From assembly GCF_001578105.1 (NCBI RefSeq), contig NZ_CP014275.1:868001-932000 (forward strand): 64,000 bases of DNA, given 5' to 3'. The notes under the pieces are model-generated. The model saw nothing but the letters and a program-made list of their open reading frames with translations, did not search any database and was not told the DNA's origin. Of the stretch, positions 1 through 8,665 are shown in pieces; within the stretch, counting starts at the first letter, position 1; the number at the start of each line of letters is the position of its first letter. This DNA comes from Martelella sp. AD-3. Lineage in GTDB: Bacteria; Pseudomonadota; Alphaproteobacteria; Rhizobiales; Rhizobiaceae. A program made the position numbers and the translations under genes.

Positions 1-14
1 GCCGGAGTGACGGA

Positions 15-695
15 ATGGCAAATCAGGACGACAGTTTTATCCGCGAGGTCAACGAGGAGCTGCGTTCCGACAGGATGAAGGATGCGTGGCGGCGCTTCGG
101 GCGTTATCTGATCGCCCTTGCCGTCCTGCTCGTCGTCGGAACCGCGGGCTGGCGCGGCTATGAATACTGGCAGGCGCGTGAAGCGGCCCAGTCCGGCGAT
201 GTTTTCCTGACCGCGCTGAACCAGATCGAAGCCGGCAATCTTGCCGCCGCCGAAGAGACGCTGTCGAAGCTCGAGTCCGAAGGCCATGGGGCCTATCCGG
301 TTCTTGCCGAATTGCGCGCAGCGACGCTTCTTTCCGAAGCGGGCGATACGGCCGCAGCGGTCTCCGCCTTCTCTTCGATTGGCAAGGATCGCAGCGTGCC
401 GGAAGCGATCCGCGACGCCGCCAAGCTGCGCGCCGGCTGGCTGCTGGTCGATACCGGGACCTATGAACAGGTTTCGGCGGAAGTGGAAGCGCTTGCCAAT
501 GACGGCAATCCGTTCCGCTTCTCCGCCCGGGAGATTCTCGGTCTTTCCGCCTATGGCCACCAGGATTACGCCCGCGCCCAGCAATGGTTCGAGGACGTCG
601 CCAACGACCCCGAAGCCCCGCGCAATGTCTTGAACCGCGTGCAGATCCTGCTCGAGGTCATGACTGCCAATGGCGAAATCAAGGATGCCGGCTGA
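15..695 (+). CDS. TPR-fold inner-membrane protein (PF09976-type)
   Basis: A 226-residue protein with a charged N-terminal cytoplasmic stretch, one hydrophobic segment at about residues 31-45 and an Ala/Glu-rich helical remainder that reads like degenerate tetratricopeptide repeats. This is the architecture of the TPR_21/YfgM-like family, which in other bacteria is an ancillary subunit at the Sec translocon, often encoded just before der. A GGAG-type ribosome site lies just before the ATG. The stop is 19 bases before the der start, so the two are probably co-transcribed. The family call rests on architecture and position; the molecular role here is inferred. Confidence 0.75.
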   Translation: MANQDDSFIREVNEELRSDRMKDAWRRFGRYLIALAVLLVVGTAGWRGYEYWQAREAAQSGDVFLTALNQIEAGNLAAAEETLSKLESEGHGAYPVLAELRAATLLSEAGDTAAAVSAFSSIGKDRSVPEAIRDAAKLRAGWLLVDTGTYEQVSAEVEALANDGNPFRFSAREILGLSAYGHQDYARAQQWFEDVANDPEAPRNVLNRVQILLEVMTANGEIKDAG

Positions 696-714
696 GCCGG
701 CCCGCGAGGAACAG

Positions 715-2142
715 ATGAATTTCAAGGTCGCGATCGTCGGAAGGCCGAATGTCGGCAAGTCCACGCTGTTCAACCGTCTGGTCGGACAGAAGCTGGCGCT
801 TGTTGACGACACGCCGGGCGTGACGCGCGACCGCCGGCCGGGCGAGGCGCGGCTGTTTGATTTGCGCTTCACCATCATCGATACGGCCGGTCTTGAAGAG
901 GCTGCCGCCGACACGTTGCCGGGGCGCATGCGCGCGCAGACGGAAGCGGCGATCGACGAGGCCGACCTGTCGCTCTTTCTCATCGACGCCAAGGCCGGCC
1001 TGACGCCCGCCGACGCAACGCTTGCCGAACTGCTGCGTCGCCGCGGCAAACCGGTGGTGCTGGTTGCCAACAAGGCGGAAGCGCGTGGCTCGGATGCCGG
1101 CTTTTATGATGCCTTCACGCTGGGCCTAGGCGAGCCCTGTCCGATTTCCGCCGAACATGGCCAGGGCATGAACGATCTGCGCGAGGCGATCATCGAGGCG
1201 ATCGGCGAGGACCGCGCCTTCCCAAAGGAAGAGCCTGCCGAGGAAGCGCTCACCGATGTGATGCTGACGCGGGAAGAGGCGGAAAACCCGGAAGAGGCCG
1301 CCCCCTATGACGACAGCAAGCCCTTGCGGGTCGCGATCGTGGGCCGTCCGAACGCCGGAAAATCGACGCTGATCAACCGCTATCTCGGCGAGGAACGGCT
1401 GCTCACCGGCCCGGAAGCCGGCATCACCCGCGATTCCATTTCGGTGGAGTGGGAGTGGCGCGGCCGGCCGATCAAGCTGTTCGACACCGCCGGCATGCGC
1501 CGCAAGGCGCGGGTGGTCGAAAAACTTGAAAAACTTTCCGTCTCCGACGCGCTGCGGGCCATCCGTTTTGCCGAATGCGTGGTGATCGTCTTCGATGCCA
1601 CGATCCCGTTTGAAAAGCAGGACCTGCAGATTGTCGATCTCGTGCTGCGCGAGGGCAGGGCGGCCGTGATCGCGTTCAACAAATGGGACATGATCGAGGA
1701 CCGCCAGCAGGTGCTGGCGGATTTGCGCGAGAAGACAGAGCGGCTTTTGCCGCAGGCGCGCGGCATTCGCGCCGTGCCGATTTCCGGCGAGCGGGGCACC
1801 GGCCTCGACAAGCTGATGCAGGCGGTCGCCGATACTGACAAGGTGTGGAACCGCCGCATCTCGACGGCCAGGCTCAATCGCTGGCTCGACGGCCAGACGG
1901 TCAGCCACCCGCCGCCCGCCGTTTCCGGCCGGCGTCTTCGGATGAAATACATGACGCAGGTGAAAACCCGTCCGCCCGGCTTCATGATCTCCTGCACCAG
2001 GCCGGACGCGGTTCCGGAAAGCTATATCCGCTATCTGACCAATGGTCTGCGTGCCGATTTCGACATGCCGGGCGTGCCGATCCGCATTCATTTCCGCGCC
2101 GGCGACAATCCTTTCGAGCACAAGCGCAAGAAGAAGCGTTGA
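715..2142 (+). CDS. der: Ribosome biogenesis GTPase Der (EngA)
   Basis: Double-domain GTPase needed for maturation of the 50S ribosomal subunit. Two P-loops are visible, GRPNVGKS at residues 9-16 and GRPNAGKS at 210-217, each followed by DTAG switch motifs (IIDTAG, LFDTAG) and NKxD-type base-recognition motifs. The C-terminal KH-like domain ends in a basic tail (HKRKKKR). Length of 475 residues is normal for the family. I chose the ATG at 715 because it follows GAGGAACAG and begins directly with the first GTPase domain; the frame is open upstream to 670 but that overlaps the preceding gene. Confidence 0.97.
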   Translation: MNFKVAIVGRPNVGKSTLFNRLVGQKLALVDDTPGVTRDRRPGEARLFDLRFTIIDTAGLEEAAADTLPGRMRAQTEAAIDEADLSLFLIDAKAGLTPADATLAELLRRRGKPVVLVANKAEARGSDAGFYDAFTLGLGEPCPISAEHGQGMNDLREAIIEAIGEDRAFPKEEPAEEALTDVMLTREEAENPEEAAPYDDSKPLRVAIVGRPNAGKSTLINRYLGEERLLTGPEAGITRDSISVEWEWRGRPIKLFDTAGMRRKARVVEKLEKLSVSDALRAIRFAECVVIVFDATIPFEKQDLQIVDLVLREGRAAVIAFNKWDMIEDRQQVLADLREKTERLLPQARGIRAVPISGERGTGLDKLMQAVADTDKVWNRRISTARLNRWLDGQTVSHPPPAVSGRRLRMKYMTQVKTRPPGFMISCTRPDAVPESYIRYLTNGLRADFDMPGVPIRIHFRAGDNPFEHKRKKKR

Positions 2143-3177
2143 TCAGGGCCCGTGGGCGACAAGCATGTTGTCGTAGAACTGCCGCGCCGCCGCCTCCCAC
2201 GTATAGGTCAGAGCCAGGTCGCGCGCCGCTTCCGGCGAACATTCCAGCGCCTTGAGGCAGGCGGCCTTCAGGTCGTCGTCAAGCGCGCCGGCCTGCTGAT
2301 CGCCGTCGAGAATGTCGCGCGGACCGGTCACCGGAAAGGCCGCGACGGGCACGCCGCTTGAAAGCGCCTCGATGATCGTGTTGCCGAACGTGTCCGTCTT
2401 CGAGGTGAAGACGAAGACGTCCGCTTCTGCATAGGCCTCCGCCAGCGCTTCGTCCTGCAGCATGCCGGCAAAATGAACGTCGGGGTATTTTTCCTCAAGC
2501 GCCTTGCGCGCCGGTCCGTCGCCGACGACGACGATGCTGCCGGGCAGGTCGAGCGCGAGCAGCGCGGGAAGATTCTTTTCCACCGCGACGCGCGCAACCG
2601 TGAGGAAAACCGGCCGCCTGAGGCCGCCGAACGGCGCGGCCGATTTTTCCCGCGGATGAAACAGCGTGTTGTCGATGCCCCGGCTCCAGCGCATCAGGTT
2701 GTGAATGCCGCGCTCTTCCAGTTCGCGCGCCAGGCTTTCCGTTGCCACCATGCAGCCATGGCCGGAATTGTGGAATCGCCGGACGACGCCGTAAAGCATG
2801 TCCTTGGGGATCGGCAGGCGGGCCGCGACATATTCGGGAAAGCGGGTGTGATAGCTGGTGGTAAACCGCATTCCGTTCTTGAGGCAGTAGCGGCGCGCCT
2901 TGAAGCCGAGCGGGCCCTCCGTGGCGATATGGAGGAAATCCGGCGCGCTGTCGGCGATCTTGCGGGCGACCTGTCCATAGGTGGCGAGCGCCAGGCGGAT
3001 TTCGGGATAGGTCGGCATCGGCATGCTGCGGAACAGATCGGGCGTAATCATCGTCACCGCGACGCCCATCTTCTCCAGTTCGTGATTGGTGTTTTCGATC
3101 GAGCGGACGACGCCGTTGACCTGCGGATGCCAGGCATCGGACACAAGCGTCAGTCTCTTGGGCGCGCTTTCGTTCAC
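2143..3177 (-). CDS. Glycosyltransferase family 4 (MgtA/SqdX-like)
   Basis: A 344-residue GT-B glycosyltransferase. The N-terminal half opens with a Rossmann strand and a QVNGVVRSI loop typical of mannosyl and sulfoquinovosyl transferases; the C-terminal half has VVGDGPARKALE and the FVFTSKTDTFGNTIIEAL donor-binding stretch with the ExxxxxxxE pattern. It probably moves a hexose from a nucleotide sugar to a lipid or polysaccharide acceptor at the inner membrane; substrate is unknown. The start is a GTG; an in-frame TAG lies nine bases upstream, so it cannot begin earlier. Its stop codon abuts the der stop with no base between. Confidence 0.82.
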   Translation of the reverse strand: MNESAPKRLTLVSDAWHPQVNGVVRSIENTNHELEKMGVAVTMITPDLFRSMPMPTYPEIRLALATYGQVARKIADSAPDFLHIATEGPLGFKARRYCLKNGMRFTTSYHTRFPEYVAARLPIPKDMLYGVVRRFHNSGHGCMVATESLARELEERGIHNLMRWSRGIDNTLFHPREKSAAPFGGLRRPVFLTVARVAVEKNLPALLALDLPGSIVVVGDGPARKALEEKYPDVHFAGMLQDEALAEAYAEADVFVFTSKTDTFGNTIIEALSSGVPVAAFPVTGPRDILDGDQQAGALDDDLKAACLKALECSPEAARDLALTYTWEAAARQFYDNMLVAHGP

Positions 3178-3373
3178 GTCGGTCTACCGATTCTTCCGCC
3201 GGCGCAGTCCGGCCGGTCCGGCCCTGTTATCCAAGTGATGTTACAGCCTTATTACACCGCGATTTCGCCGCAAACGCCAGCGGCCGATCGCGCGCCTTCT
3301 CCATTTACCTGACGCCGGCGCGACGATAGGCTGGCGGCCGGAGATCTCAGACCATTTCAGCAAGGAATTTTCG

Positions 3374-5023
3374 ATGACCGACGAGAAAAGCGAAAACGGC
3401 GCATGGTGGCGCGGCGGCGTCATCTACCAGATTTATCCGCGCTCGTTTCAGGATACGACCGGCGACGGGATCGGCGATCTGCCGGGGATTACCCGCAGGC
3501 TTGCCTATGTTGCCGAGCTCGGCGTCGATGCGGTCTGGCTTTCGCCCTTCTTCACCTCGCCGATGGCGGACATGGGCTATGATGTCGCCGACTATCTCGA
3601 TGTCGACCCGATGTTCGGCACGCTCGATGATTTCAGGGCGCTCGTGGCAGAGGCCCACCGGCTGGGGCTCAAGGTTATTATCGACCAGGTGCTTTCCCAC
3701 ACCTCCGACCAGCATGCCTGGTTCAAGGAAAGCCGCAAGAGCAAGGTGAATGACAAGGCGCACTGGTTCGTCTGGGCCGATGCCAAGCCGGACGGGACCG
3801 CGCCCAACAACTGGCTGTCGATCTTCGGCGGTCCGGCCTGGGAGTGGGACGGCACGCGCAAGCAGTATTACATGCATAATTTCCTGGCGAGCCAGCCGGA
3901 CCTCAATTTCCATTGTGCGGCGGTTCAGGACGCCCTGCTCGAAACGGTCCGCTTCTGGCTGGAGCTCGGCGTCGACGGCTTCCGCCTGGACACGGTGAAC
4001 TATTATTTCTGCGACGAGAAACTGCGCGACAATCCGGCGGTCGACGGCGAGCTTGGCCCGATGGGCCTCGATGCGCCGGACGTGAACCCCTATGGCTTCC
4101 AGCAACACATCTACGACAAGACACGACCGGAAAATATCGGTTTTCTCCGGCGCTTCAGGGCGCTTCTCGATGAATATGACGAGCGCACATCGGTGGGCGA
4201 GGTCGGTGACGGCGCGCGCTCGCTGAAAACGGTTGCCGCCTATACCTCCGGCAATGACAAGCTGCACATGTGCTATACGTTCGATTTTCTCGGGCCGAAT
4301 TTCTCGCCCGCCCATATTCGCGATTGCGTGGAGAATTTCTTCGCCACGGTCAAGGACGGCTGGGTGTGCTGGGCGTTTTCCAACCATGACGTCGATCGCC
4401 ACGCTTCACGCTTCGCCAGAACCGAAGCCGAGCGTGAGCCGGTGGCAAAGCTCGCTATCTCGCTGCTGGCGACCCTGCGCGGCTCCATCTGCCTCTATCA
4501 GGGCGAGGAGCTCGGCCTGCCGCAGGCGGAGATTGCCTTCGAGGATCTGCAGGACCCCTACGGCATCCGCTTCTGGCCCTCTTTCAAGGGGCGCGATGGC
4601 TGCCGCACGCCGATGCCGTGGAGCAATGTCGCGCCCCATGCCGGCTTCACCACGGCTGACAGGCCCTGGCTTCCGGTGCCGGCGGAGCATCTGCCGCTTT
4701 CGGTGTTCGAGCAGGCGCCTGAGCCCGACACGGTCTATAACCACTACCGCGCCGTGCTGTCCTTCCGCGCCGAGCACGACGCGCTTTTCGATGGGGATAT
4801 CGCCTTCATGGAGACCGACAATGAGGACGTGCTGATGTTCACGCGGGAAAAGGACGGAAAGACGCTGCTCTTCGTCTATAATTTCGCCGACACGCCGCAA
4901 TCCGTGCCGCTGCAGATCGCGCTCGAGCATGTCGACAGTCTCGACCTGCCGGGCATGACCGGGGTTCTGAACGGCGCCCATGTCGATCTGGGCGCCTTTG
5001 ACGGCTTTTGCGCGAAACTGTGA
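3374..5023 (+). CDS. Alpha-glucosidase, GH13 family
   Basis: A 549-residue cytoplasmic glycoside hydrolase of family 13 (alpha-glucosidase/oligo-1,6-glucosidase type) that releases glucose from small alpha-glucosides. All conserved regions are visible: the N-terminal IYQIYPRSFQDTTGDGIGDL, region I DQVLSHTS, region II DGFRLDTVN with the Asp nucleophile, region III VGEVGD with the acid/base Glu, and region IV SNHDVDR. The ATG follows AAGGAA. It faces a convergent aldose epimerase; no sugar transporter lies beside it. Rhizobial relatives are called AglA, but I leave the symbol open because the usual agl transport genes are absent here. Confidence 0.92.
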   Translation: MTDEKSENGAWWRGGVIYQIYPRSFQDTTGDGIGDLPGITRRLAYVAELGVDAVWLSPFFTSPMADMGYDVADYLDVDPMFGTLDDFRALVAEAHRLGLKVIIDQVLSHTSDQHAWFKESRKSKVNDKAHWFVWADAKPDGTAPNNWLSIFGGPAWEWDGTRKQYYMHNFLASQPDLNFHCAAVQDALLETVRFWLELGVDGFRLDTVNYYFCDEKLRDNPAVDGELGPMGLDAPDVNPYGFQQHIYDKTRPENIGFLRRFRALLDEYDERTSVGEVGDGARSLKTVAAYTSGNDKLHMCYTFDFLGPNFSPAHIRDCVENFFATVKDGWVCWAFSNHDVDRHASRFARTEAEREPVAKLAISLLATLRGSICLYQGEELGLPQAEIAFEDLQDPYGIRFWPSFKGRDGCRTPMPWSNVAPHAGFTTADRPWLPVPAEHLPLSVFEQAPEPDTVYNHYRAVLSFRAEHDALFDGDIAFMETDNEDVLMFTREKDGKTLLFVYNFADTPQSVPLQIALEHVDSLDLPGMTGVLNGAHVDLGAFDGFCAKL

Positions 5024-5028
5024 GGGCT

Positions 5029-5901
5029 TCAGGCGTCGATGGTGACGCTGAAGGCAAAACGGGCGCTTTCGCCCGGCTGGAGGATCTTGGTAAACGGCCG
5101 CGCCTCGAGCGCGGCCCCCTTTTCATGGGCAGCGGCCATGCCGTGCCAGGGTTCGACGCAGATATAGGGCGCGCCGGGCTTGGTCCAGAGTGCCAGATTG
5201 GGAAGGCCCTCGAAAACGAAATGAAGGGCGGGGCCGTCTTCGGCGCTAAAGGTGAGGCGGTCGCCGGCGCCTTCCGGGAAGATCATCGCGTCGTCCTCGA
5301 AATAGTCATGGTCCAGCGCGAGGATGCCCTCGGAAAAGGGAGAGGGCAGGCGAGAGAGATCCAGAAGCCCGTCGCGCAGGCGGATCATTTCCGGCTCCGC
5401 GCGGTTTGCGAGGGTGATGTGGTGGACATGGCCCTTGTTCATGCCGGGCATCGGCCAGCGGAAGGCCGGGTGGAAGCCGAAGCCGAAGGGCATCGGCCTG
5501 TCGTCATTGTTCTCGACCATCGCCGAAACGCCGAGCGTTTTTCCTTCGAGTGCATGTTCGATCGCGAGGCGGAAGGCGAAAGGGTAGGATTTCCGTGTTT
5601 CGTCCGTGTCCGTCAGGACGAAGCGGCAGAGCGTGTCCGTCTGTTCTTCGAGCGTGAACAGGCTCTTGCGCGCAAAACCGTGCTGCTTCATGGCAAAGGG
5701 CTCGCCGCCGATTTCCACCCGGTCGTCAGGCGCTTTGCCGACGATCGGAAACAGAATCGGCGCGCGTCCCGTCCAGAATTCAGGGTCTCCGTTCCACAGC
5801 CAGTCGCGTCCGTCGGCGGTCCTGATCGACTGCGTCTCGGCGCCGAGCGGCGAGACGATGACGGCAAGAGCTTCGTTGGCGATGCGGATGGCGTCTGTCA
5901 T
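5029..5901 (-). CDS. Aldose 1-epimerase family protein
   Basis: A 290-residue galactose-mutarotase-fold protein (LacX/YeaD-like group) that interconverts alpha and beta anomers of an aldose or a hexose phosphate. The family pattern PILFPIVGK near the N-terminus and GFGFHPAFRWP with a candidate catalytic His in the middle are visible. Its stop lies five bases from the alpha-glucosidase stop, so the pair are convergent. Pairing with the glucosidase is consistent with use of released glucose, but the genes are not co-transcribed and substrate is inferred only. Confidence 0.85.
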   Translation of the reverse strand: MTDAIRIANEALAVIVSPLGAETQSIRTADGRDWLWNGDPEFWTGRAPILFPIVGKAPDDRVEIGGEPFAMKQHGFARKSLFTLEEQTDTLCRFVLTDTDETRKSYPFAFRLAIEHALEGKTLGVSAMVENNDDRPMPFGFGFHPAFRWPMPGMNKGHVHHITLANRAEPEMIRLRDGLLDLSRLPSPFSEGILALDHDYFEDDAMIFPEGAGDRLTFSAEDGPALHFVFEGLPNLALWTKPGAPYICVEPWHGMAAAHEKGAALEARPFTKILQPGESARFAFSVTIDA

Positions 5902-5942
5902 GGTCGGGCCTCGTGGCGCTCTCGTTGCGAGAAGAAAGGAAT

Positions 5943-5971
5943 GCCCGGCGGAGGTTTTGCCGCCGCCGGGC
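5943..5971 (-). terminator. Possible terminator after the aminotransferase
   Basis: Perfect 9-bp inverted repeat GCCCGGCGG (5943-5951) and CCGCCGGGC (5963-5971) with an 11-base loop, ten bases beyond the aminotransferase stop. Reading the minus strand, the following bases are pyrimidine-rich but not a pure T run, so termination strength is uncertain. Confidence 0.45.
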
Positions 5972-5980
5972 GCCGGGGTC

Positions 5981-7303
5981 TCAGATATTGTTCATCAGAA
6001 CCGTGCGCAGCTTGTCGAACAACTCGTCGATTTCGGACTTCGATATGATCAGCGGCGGCGACAGCGCGATGATGTCTCCGGTGGTGCGGATCAGAAGCCC
6101 GTCCTCATAGGCCTTGAGGAAGGCCGAGAAGGCGCGCTTGGTCGGCTCGCCGGCGATCGGCTCCAGCTCGATTGCGCCGATCAGGCCAAGGTTGCGGATG
6201 TCGATGACATGCGGGCTGTCTCTCAGGCTGTGAAGCTGCTCTTCCCAATAGGGCGAAAGCTCCTTGGCCCGGGTCAGCAATCCCTCTTCCTGGTAGGTCT
6301 CGAGCGTGGCAAGGCCGGCCGCGGACGCGATCGGGTTGCCGGAATAGGTGTAGCCGTGCATGAACTCGATCATGTGCTCCGGGCCGTTCATGAAGGCATC
6401 GTGGATCTCGTCCTTGACGAATACCGCGCCCATGGGGATGACGCCGTTGGTCAGTCCCTTGGCGGTGGTCATGATATCCGGCGTCACGCCGAAATATTCG
6501 GCCGCGAAAGGGGCGCCGATGCGCCCGAAACCGGTGATAACCTCGTCGAAGATCAGCAGGATGCCGTGCCTGTCGCAGATTTCGCGCAGCCGCTGGAGAT
6601 AGCCCTTCGGCGGAATGAGCACGCCGGTGGAGCCGGCCACGGGCTCGACGATGACGGCGGCGACCGTCGAGGGGTCATGCAGCGCGACAATCCGCTCCAG
6701 AGTGTCGGCAAGGTCGGCGCCGTGTTCGGGCTGGCCCCTGGTGAAGGCGTTCTTCTCCGGAAGGTGCGTATGGGGAATGTGGTCGACGCCTGTCAAAAGC
6801 GTGCCGAACATCTTGCGGTTCGAGACGATGCCGCCGACGGATGTGCCGCCGAAATTGATGCCGTGATAGGCGCGTTCGCGGCCGATCAGACGGAAACGCT
6901 CGCCCTGGCCCTTCACCCGGTGGTAGGCCAGAGCGATCTTCAGCGCGGTATCGACGGATTCGGAGCCGGAATTGGTGTAGAAGACGTGGCCCATGCCCTG
7001 AGGCGCGAGGTCCACCAGACGGTTGGCGAGTTCGAAGGCCTTCGGGTGGCCAAGCTGAAAAGCGGGCGCATAGTCGAGCTCGCCGGCCTGGGCGCGGATC
7101 GCCTCGGTGATCTTCGGTCGGCAATGACCGGCATTGACGCACCACAGCCCCGCGGTGCCGTCGAGCACGGTGCGGCCGTCGACCGTCTTGTAATACATGT
7201 TCTTGGCCGAGGCGAACATGCGCGGCGCCTTCTTGAACTGCCGGTTTGCGGTGAACGGCATCCAGAAGGCTTCGAGGTTGTTGGGGGCGACGCGGTCGGA
7301 CAT
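5981..7303 (-). CDS. Class III aminotransferase (omega-amino acid:pyruvate type)
   Basis: A 440-residue PLP-dependent aminotransferase, probably moving an amino group from beta-alanine or another omega-amino acid or amine to pyruvate. Visible landmarks are TNSGSESVDTALKIAL (phosphate and cofactor contacts), RAYHGINFGG, IFDEVITGFGR with the pyridine-nitrogen Asp, and TTAKGLTNG with the Schiff-base Lys. I place the start at the ATG at 7303, which has GTGGAG seven bases upstream; the frame stays open to 7372. A TATAAT-like hexamer lies upstream at 7356-7361. The best family match is omega-amino acid-pyruvate transaminase; exact substrate cannot be read. Confidence 0.88.
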   Translation of the reverse strand: MSDRVAPNNLEAFWMPFTANRQFKKAPRMFASAKNMYYKTVDGRTVLDGTAGLWCVNAGHCRPKITEAIRAQAGELDYAPAFQLGHPKAFELANRLVDLAPQGMGHVFYTNSGSESVDTALKIALAYHRVKGQGERFRLIGRERAYHGINFGGTSVGGIVSNRKMFGTLLTGVDHIPHTHLPEKNAFTRGQPEHGADLADTLERIVALHDPSTVAAVIVEPVAGSTGVLIPPKGYLQRLREICDRHGILLIFDEVITGFGRIGAPFAAEYFGVTPDIMTTAKGLTNGVIPMGAVFVKDEIHDAFMNGPEHMIEFMHGYTYSGNPIASAAGLATLETYQEEGLLTRAKELSPYWEEQLHSLRDSPHVIDIRNLGLIGAIELEPIAGEPTKRAFSAFLKAYEDGLLIRTTGDIIALSPPLIISKSEIDELFDKLRTVLMNNI

Positions 7304-7355
7304 AAGCTGCTCCACAGAAGAAAGCGACCCGTTTGCCGGGCAGTGCTTTTTTTGA

Positions 7356-7361
7356 ATTATA
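7356..7361 (-). promoter_or_regulatory. Candidate -10 element for the aminotransferase gene
   Basis: The minus strand reads TATAAT here, a perfect -10 hexamer, about 55 bases upstream of the aminotransferase ATG. No good -35 element is seen at 16-18 bases, so the call is tentative. The rest of 7304-7541 shows nothing else I can support. Confidence 0.3.
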
Positions 7362-7541
7362 CGGTGGAGCACGTTATCAGCGGATGGAGCGCCGTCAAGC
7401 TGGAAGGCATGCGCGAGGAGCGCAAATGGCGGCGGCTCGCGCCTTGGTCCTTTCTGTACCCCGGCGGGGGTTCGCCGATTGCCAGACCGCCCCGATTGTC
7501 AGCACCGGAAGCGGCGGTCCGCACGGGCTCAGCCTGCGAGG

Positions 7542-7862
7542 TCAACTCGCAAGCGTGTCGCGCCAGCCCGAGCGGTCATAAATGTCATCGAGCGTTTCGA
7601 GCAGTTTCTTCACCGGCTCCGCGTGGGTGCTGTAATAGATCGTCTGCGCCTCGCGACGGGTTTCAACCAGGTTCTGCGCCCGCAACTTCGAGAGGTGTTG
7701 CGAGAGCGCCGACTGACTCAACCCTACCCTGTTGGCAAGCGCGCCGACGGGCATTTCATTCTCGATCAGAACGCAGAGAATCTGGAGGCGTTTCGGGTTG
7801 GCCATGGCTGCAAGAAGACAGGCTGCAACAGCGGTTTTGTCCGTTTGTGTGTTTGTTCTCAC
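7542..7862 (-). CDS. ArsR-family winged-helix regulator
   Basis: A DNA-binding repressor of the ArsR/SmtB fold. It contains MANPKRLQILCVL, then a helix-turn-helix (LANRVGLSQSALSQHLSKLR) and a wing (LVETRREAQTIYYS). There is no CxC metal motif in the recognition helix; a Cys lies in the AACLLAAMA helix and another in ILCVL, so a redox or non-metal signal is possible. The frame is open to 7928, but only the GTG at 7862 has a good ribosome site (AAAGGA, nine bases away), giving 106 residues, normal for the family. It lies downstream of the HugZ-like gene on the same strand, in an AT-rich patch. Confidence 0.82.
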   Translation of the reverse strand: MRTNTQTDKTAVAACLLAAMANPKRLQILCVLIENEMPVGALANRVGLSQSALSQHLSKLRAQNLVETRREAQTIYYSTHAEPVKKLLETLDDIYDRSGWRDTLAS

Positions 7863-7948
7863 GGTGATGATTCCTTTGCTGGACATCGGCGCTACACAAG
7901 TCATGTATAACAAGAGAAACTTACACAAGCTTTTATAAAAAAGTAATC

Positions 7949-8665
7949 TTAAATTTTGGGTATTTTACAGGCGAATTCGTGGACAGACTCAAGCAATTCA
8001 TCATGATTAGTCGAGACTTTTTCAAAATCATGCCGTGCTATAATTCGTCTTTCTCTAAAATATATACCTTCCGGGTCGATGTCTATAAAGGCATATTCTT
8101 TGTTTTCGACTTGGAGGAACATGCTTTCCGCATGCTTTGCAGCGTAGGAGAAATCGAACCACCGATAGGTCATCAATGCGCCGGGCCGCACAAGGTCCGC
8201 CCCTTCCAGCGCGAATGCCTTGCCGAAACCGCCGTTGAGATTGGCCGAAACCGGCTCCAGGCGGAACAGGTTGAAATCGGGGAAGTCAATGTAAGTTTTT
8301 GCTTTCGGGTGTCGGCTGAGAAAGCGCCGGCGCAACCAGGCGTGGTGCACGCTTTCGCGGTCAACAAGGCATGCATGGCAGCGCGTGGTCAGGCGCGGAT
8401 GGGCCAGCGGATCGCCCTTGGCCGGCTCTCCGGTCAGGATTGAAACGCGATCGTCCGCCTCGATCGCGCGGGTGTGGACGGAAAGCCCGGAGACCAGGAT
8501 CGCCGGCGCGCCGTCAATATCGGTTGCCAGCAGAACGCGGCTTGCGAGCGGGAAGCCGGTTTCCTGTTCGTTGACGGCAAGCGCGGCGTAAGGGGCTTCC
8601 CGGACAAGCCTGCGGGCCAGCGCCCTTGCGGCCCCGTCGGTTTCGCGCAGGATATTTCTGTTCAT
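7949..8665 (-). CDS. HugZ-like heme-utilisation / PNPOx-fold protein
   Basis: A 238-residue protein. Its first two thirds match the split-barrel flavin/heme-binding fold of the HugZ/HutZ and pyridoxamine phosphate oxidase superfamily: GFPLASRVLLATD, ILVSGLSVHTRAIEADDRVSILTGEP, HACLVDRESVHHAWLRRRFLSRHP and FNLFRLEPVSANLNGGFGKAF. HugZ proteins bind heme and help release its iron. The C-terminal part lacks the usual HMNxDH-type motif of the family's C-terminal domain and is encoded by markedly AT-richer DNA. The ATG (with GGAGGAAA upstream) overlaps the stop of the ABC ATPase gene by four bases, so the two are translationally coupled. Confidence 0.75.
   Translation of the reverse strand: MNRNILRETDGAARALARRLVREAPYAALAVNEQETGFPLASRVLLATDIDGAPAILVSGLSVHTRAIEADDRVSILTGEPAKGDPLAHPRLTTRCHACLVDRESVHHAWLRRRFLSRHPKAKTYIDFPDFNLFRLEPVSANLNGGFGKAFALEGADLVRPGALMTYRWFDFSYAAKHAESMFLQVENKEYAFIDIDPEGIYFRERRIIARHDFEKVSTNHDELLESVHEFACKIPKI

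Noticed and set aside
5606..7867. A 753-codon plus-strand frame across the epimerase and aminotransferase genes.
   Set aside because: It is antisense to two clear enzymes and has no domain signal; typical GC-rich shadow.
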